Positions 4,604-5,254 of a DNA stretch of 5,254 nt are shown here, piece by piece. How positions within the stretch are numbered: position 1 is the first letter of the stretch; each line of letters starts with the position of its first letter. Location of the stretch: positions 1 to 5,254 of the forward strand of contig CAZYLK010000278.1 in NCBI GenBank assembly GCA_964648365.1, read 5' to 3'. The notes beneath the pieces were generated by a model. The model did no database searches. It was not told the origin of the DNA and was given only the letters and a program-made list of their open reading frames with translations. The stretch comes from SURF-32 sp964648365 (GTDB lineage Bacteria; Planctomycetota; Phycisphaerae; UBA1845). The translations under genes were made by a program, and so were the position numbers.

Positions 4604-5254
4604 CTATCCGCGAAGCGCGACCACGGATAGTTCCGCGATCGTCGCTACGACGCGGCTGGCCCCGGCCGCGCGGAGCGTCGGCTCGTTGTGGTGCGTCATC
4701 ACGCCCACGGACGCGCAGCCGGCGGCCACCGCGGCCTGGATCCCGGCCGGCGCGTCCTCGACGACGACGCACGACTGCGGCGGCAGGCCCAGCCGCCTGG
4801 CCGCGAGCTGAAACACTTCCGGATCGGGCTTGCCGCGCGTGACCTCGCTCCCGTTGACCGTCGCGGAAAAGTACGGTTCCCAGCCCGTCTCGGACATCGT
4901 GAGCACCAGGTTTTCCGGGTGCGTCGAGGATCCGATCGCCAGCTTCAGCCCTGCCGCGTGGCAGGCGTGGATCAGTTCGGTCGCTCCGTCGCTGATCGGC
5001 AGACGGCCGCGGACGATGTCGCGGTAGAATTCCTCCTTGCGATCGCCGAGCGCTTCGATCGTCGCCGCGTCGAGCGGCCGTCCCCACAGCCGCGGGATAA
5101 TGTCGCGGTTGGGTCGGCCGAACGTGCTCAGGAACGTCTCTTCGGAGACGTCCAGCCCGTTTTCCCGCACCAGCCGCTTCCAGCTTTCGAAGTGGGCGTC
5201 GGCGGTGTGGATGAGCACGCCGTCGAGGTCGAAGATGATGCCTTGGATGGGCAA
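4604..5254 (-). CDS. HAD-superfamily hydrolase, beta-phosphoglucomutase/phosphatase type
   Basis: A cytoplasmic Mg2+-dependent phosphotransferase of HAD subfamily IA; 216 residues are visible, near the usual family length. Counting from the edge codon, motif I is Asp9-Leu-Asp11-Gly (nucleophile and acid/base), motif II is Ser109 in AIGSS, motif III is Lys142 in GKPDPEVF, and motif IV is Glu166-Asp167 in VVVEDAPAGIQAA. The helical cap follows motif I (about 15-85). Thr17, His21 and Arg50 sit one position after Thr16, His20 and Arg49 of Lactococcus beta-phosphoglucomutase, matching the shift of the catalytic Asp. This favours a sugar-phosphate mutase or related phosphatase, but phosphoglycolate-type phosphatases share most of these features, so the substrate is open. 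The codon at 5254-5252 is TTG: it may be an alternative start or an internal Leu, and the true start may lie just outside the window. The stop is at 4604-4606. Confidence 0.93.
   Translation of the reverse strand: MPIQGIIFDLDGVLIHTADAHFESWKRLVRENGLDVSEETFLSTFGRPNRDIIPRLWGRPLDAATIEALGDRKEEFYRDIVRGRLPISDGATELIHACHAAGLKLAIGSSTHPENLVLTMSETGWEPYFSATVNGSEVTRGKPDPEVFQLAARRLGLPPQSCVVVEDAPAGIQAAVAAGCASVGVMTHHNEPTLRAAGASRVVATIAELSVVALRG

Noticed and set aside
4545..5087. Minus-strand frame of 180 codons inside the HAD gene
   Set aside because: It overlaps the HAD frame that contains all four catalytic motifs, and is itself Arg/Gly-rich with no domain.

Overview
The window is GC-rich with no rRNA, tRNA, CRISPR array, insertion sequence or phage gene. 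It reads as ordinary bacterial chromosome dominated by exported proteins of poorly known function. Four of the six genes begin with an N-terminal signal peptide or membrane anchor. The secreted beta-sandwich (LamG/ConA-like) protein with a 'DDFNRSDGDLGPDW' motif, the exported tandem thioredoxin and the small Lys-rich orphan protein resemble what is common in Planctomycetota (perhaps Phycisphaerae). This is a style-based inference; no marker gene here fixes the taxonomy.

Layout. (1) 1-1017, minus: a 339-residue stretch of an exported, helix-rich protein that runs off the left edge with no stop codon. (2) 1018-1488: a divergent noncoding region with a predicted sigma70-type promoter for each flanking gene, tandem and inverted repeats between them, and a long, potentially structured leader for the minus gene. 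(3) 1489-1656, plus: a 55-residue very basic protein with one TPR-like helical hairpin. (4) 1657-1945: noncoding. (5) 1946-2293, plus: a 115-residue membrane-anchored or secreted protein of unknown function. (6) 2398-3354, plus: an exported protein with two thioredoxin folds (CVWC and CGWC), perhaps co-transcribed with (5). (7) 3585-4484, plus: a secreted protein with lectin-like beta-sandwich segments in an unexpected order and a nine-cysteine, Lys-rich tail. It has its own promoter and ends at a strong intrinsic terminator. (8) 4604-5254, minus: a HAD-superfamily phosphatase/phosphomutase of the beta-phosphoglucomutase type, convergent with (7) and reaching the right edge.

How they may work together. 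No pathway is evident. The most economical link is that the exported tandem thioredoxin could form or isomerise disulfides in extracytoplasmic proteins, and the neighbouring Cys-rich secreted protein is an obvious candidate client. That is inference from adjacency only. The HAD enzyme looks like an unrelated cytoplasmic metabolic gene. I did not find a clear new defence or mobile system. The points most worth checking are the permuted or mosaic secreted protein, the TPR-like mini-protein, and the repeats and leader structure in the divergent intergenic region.
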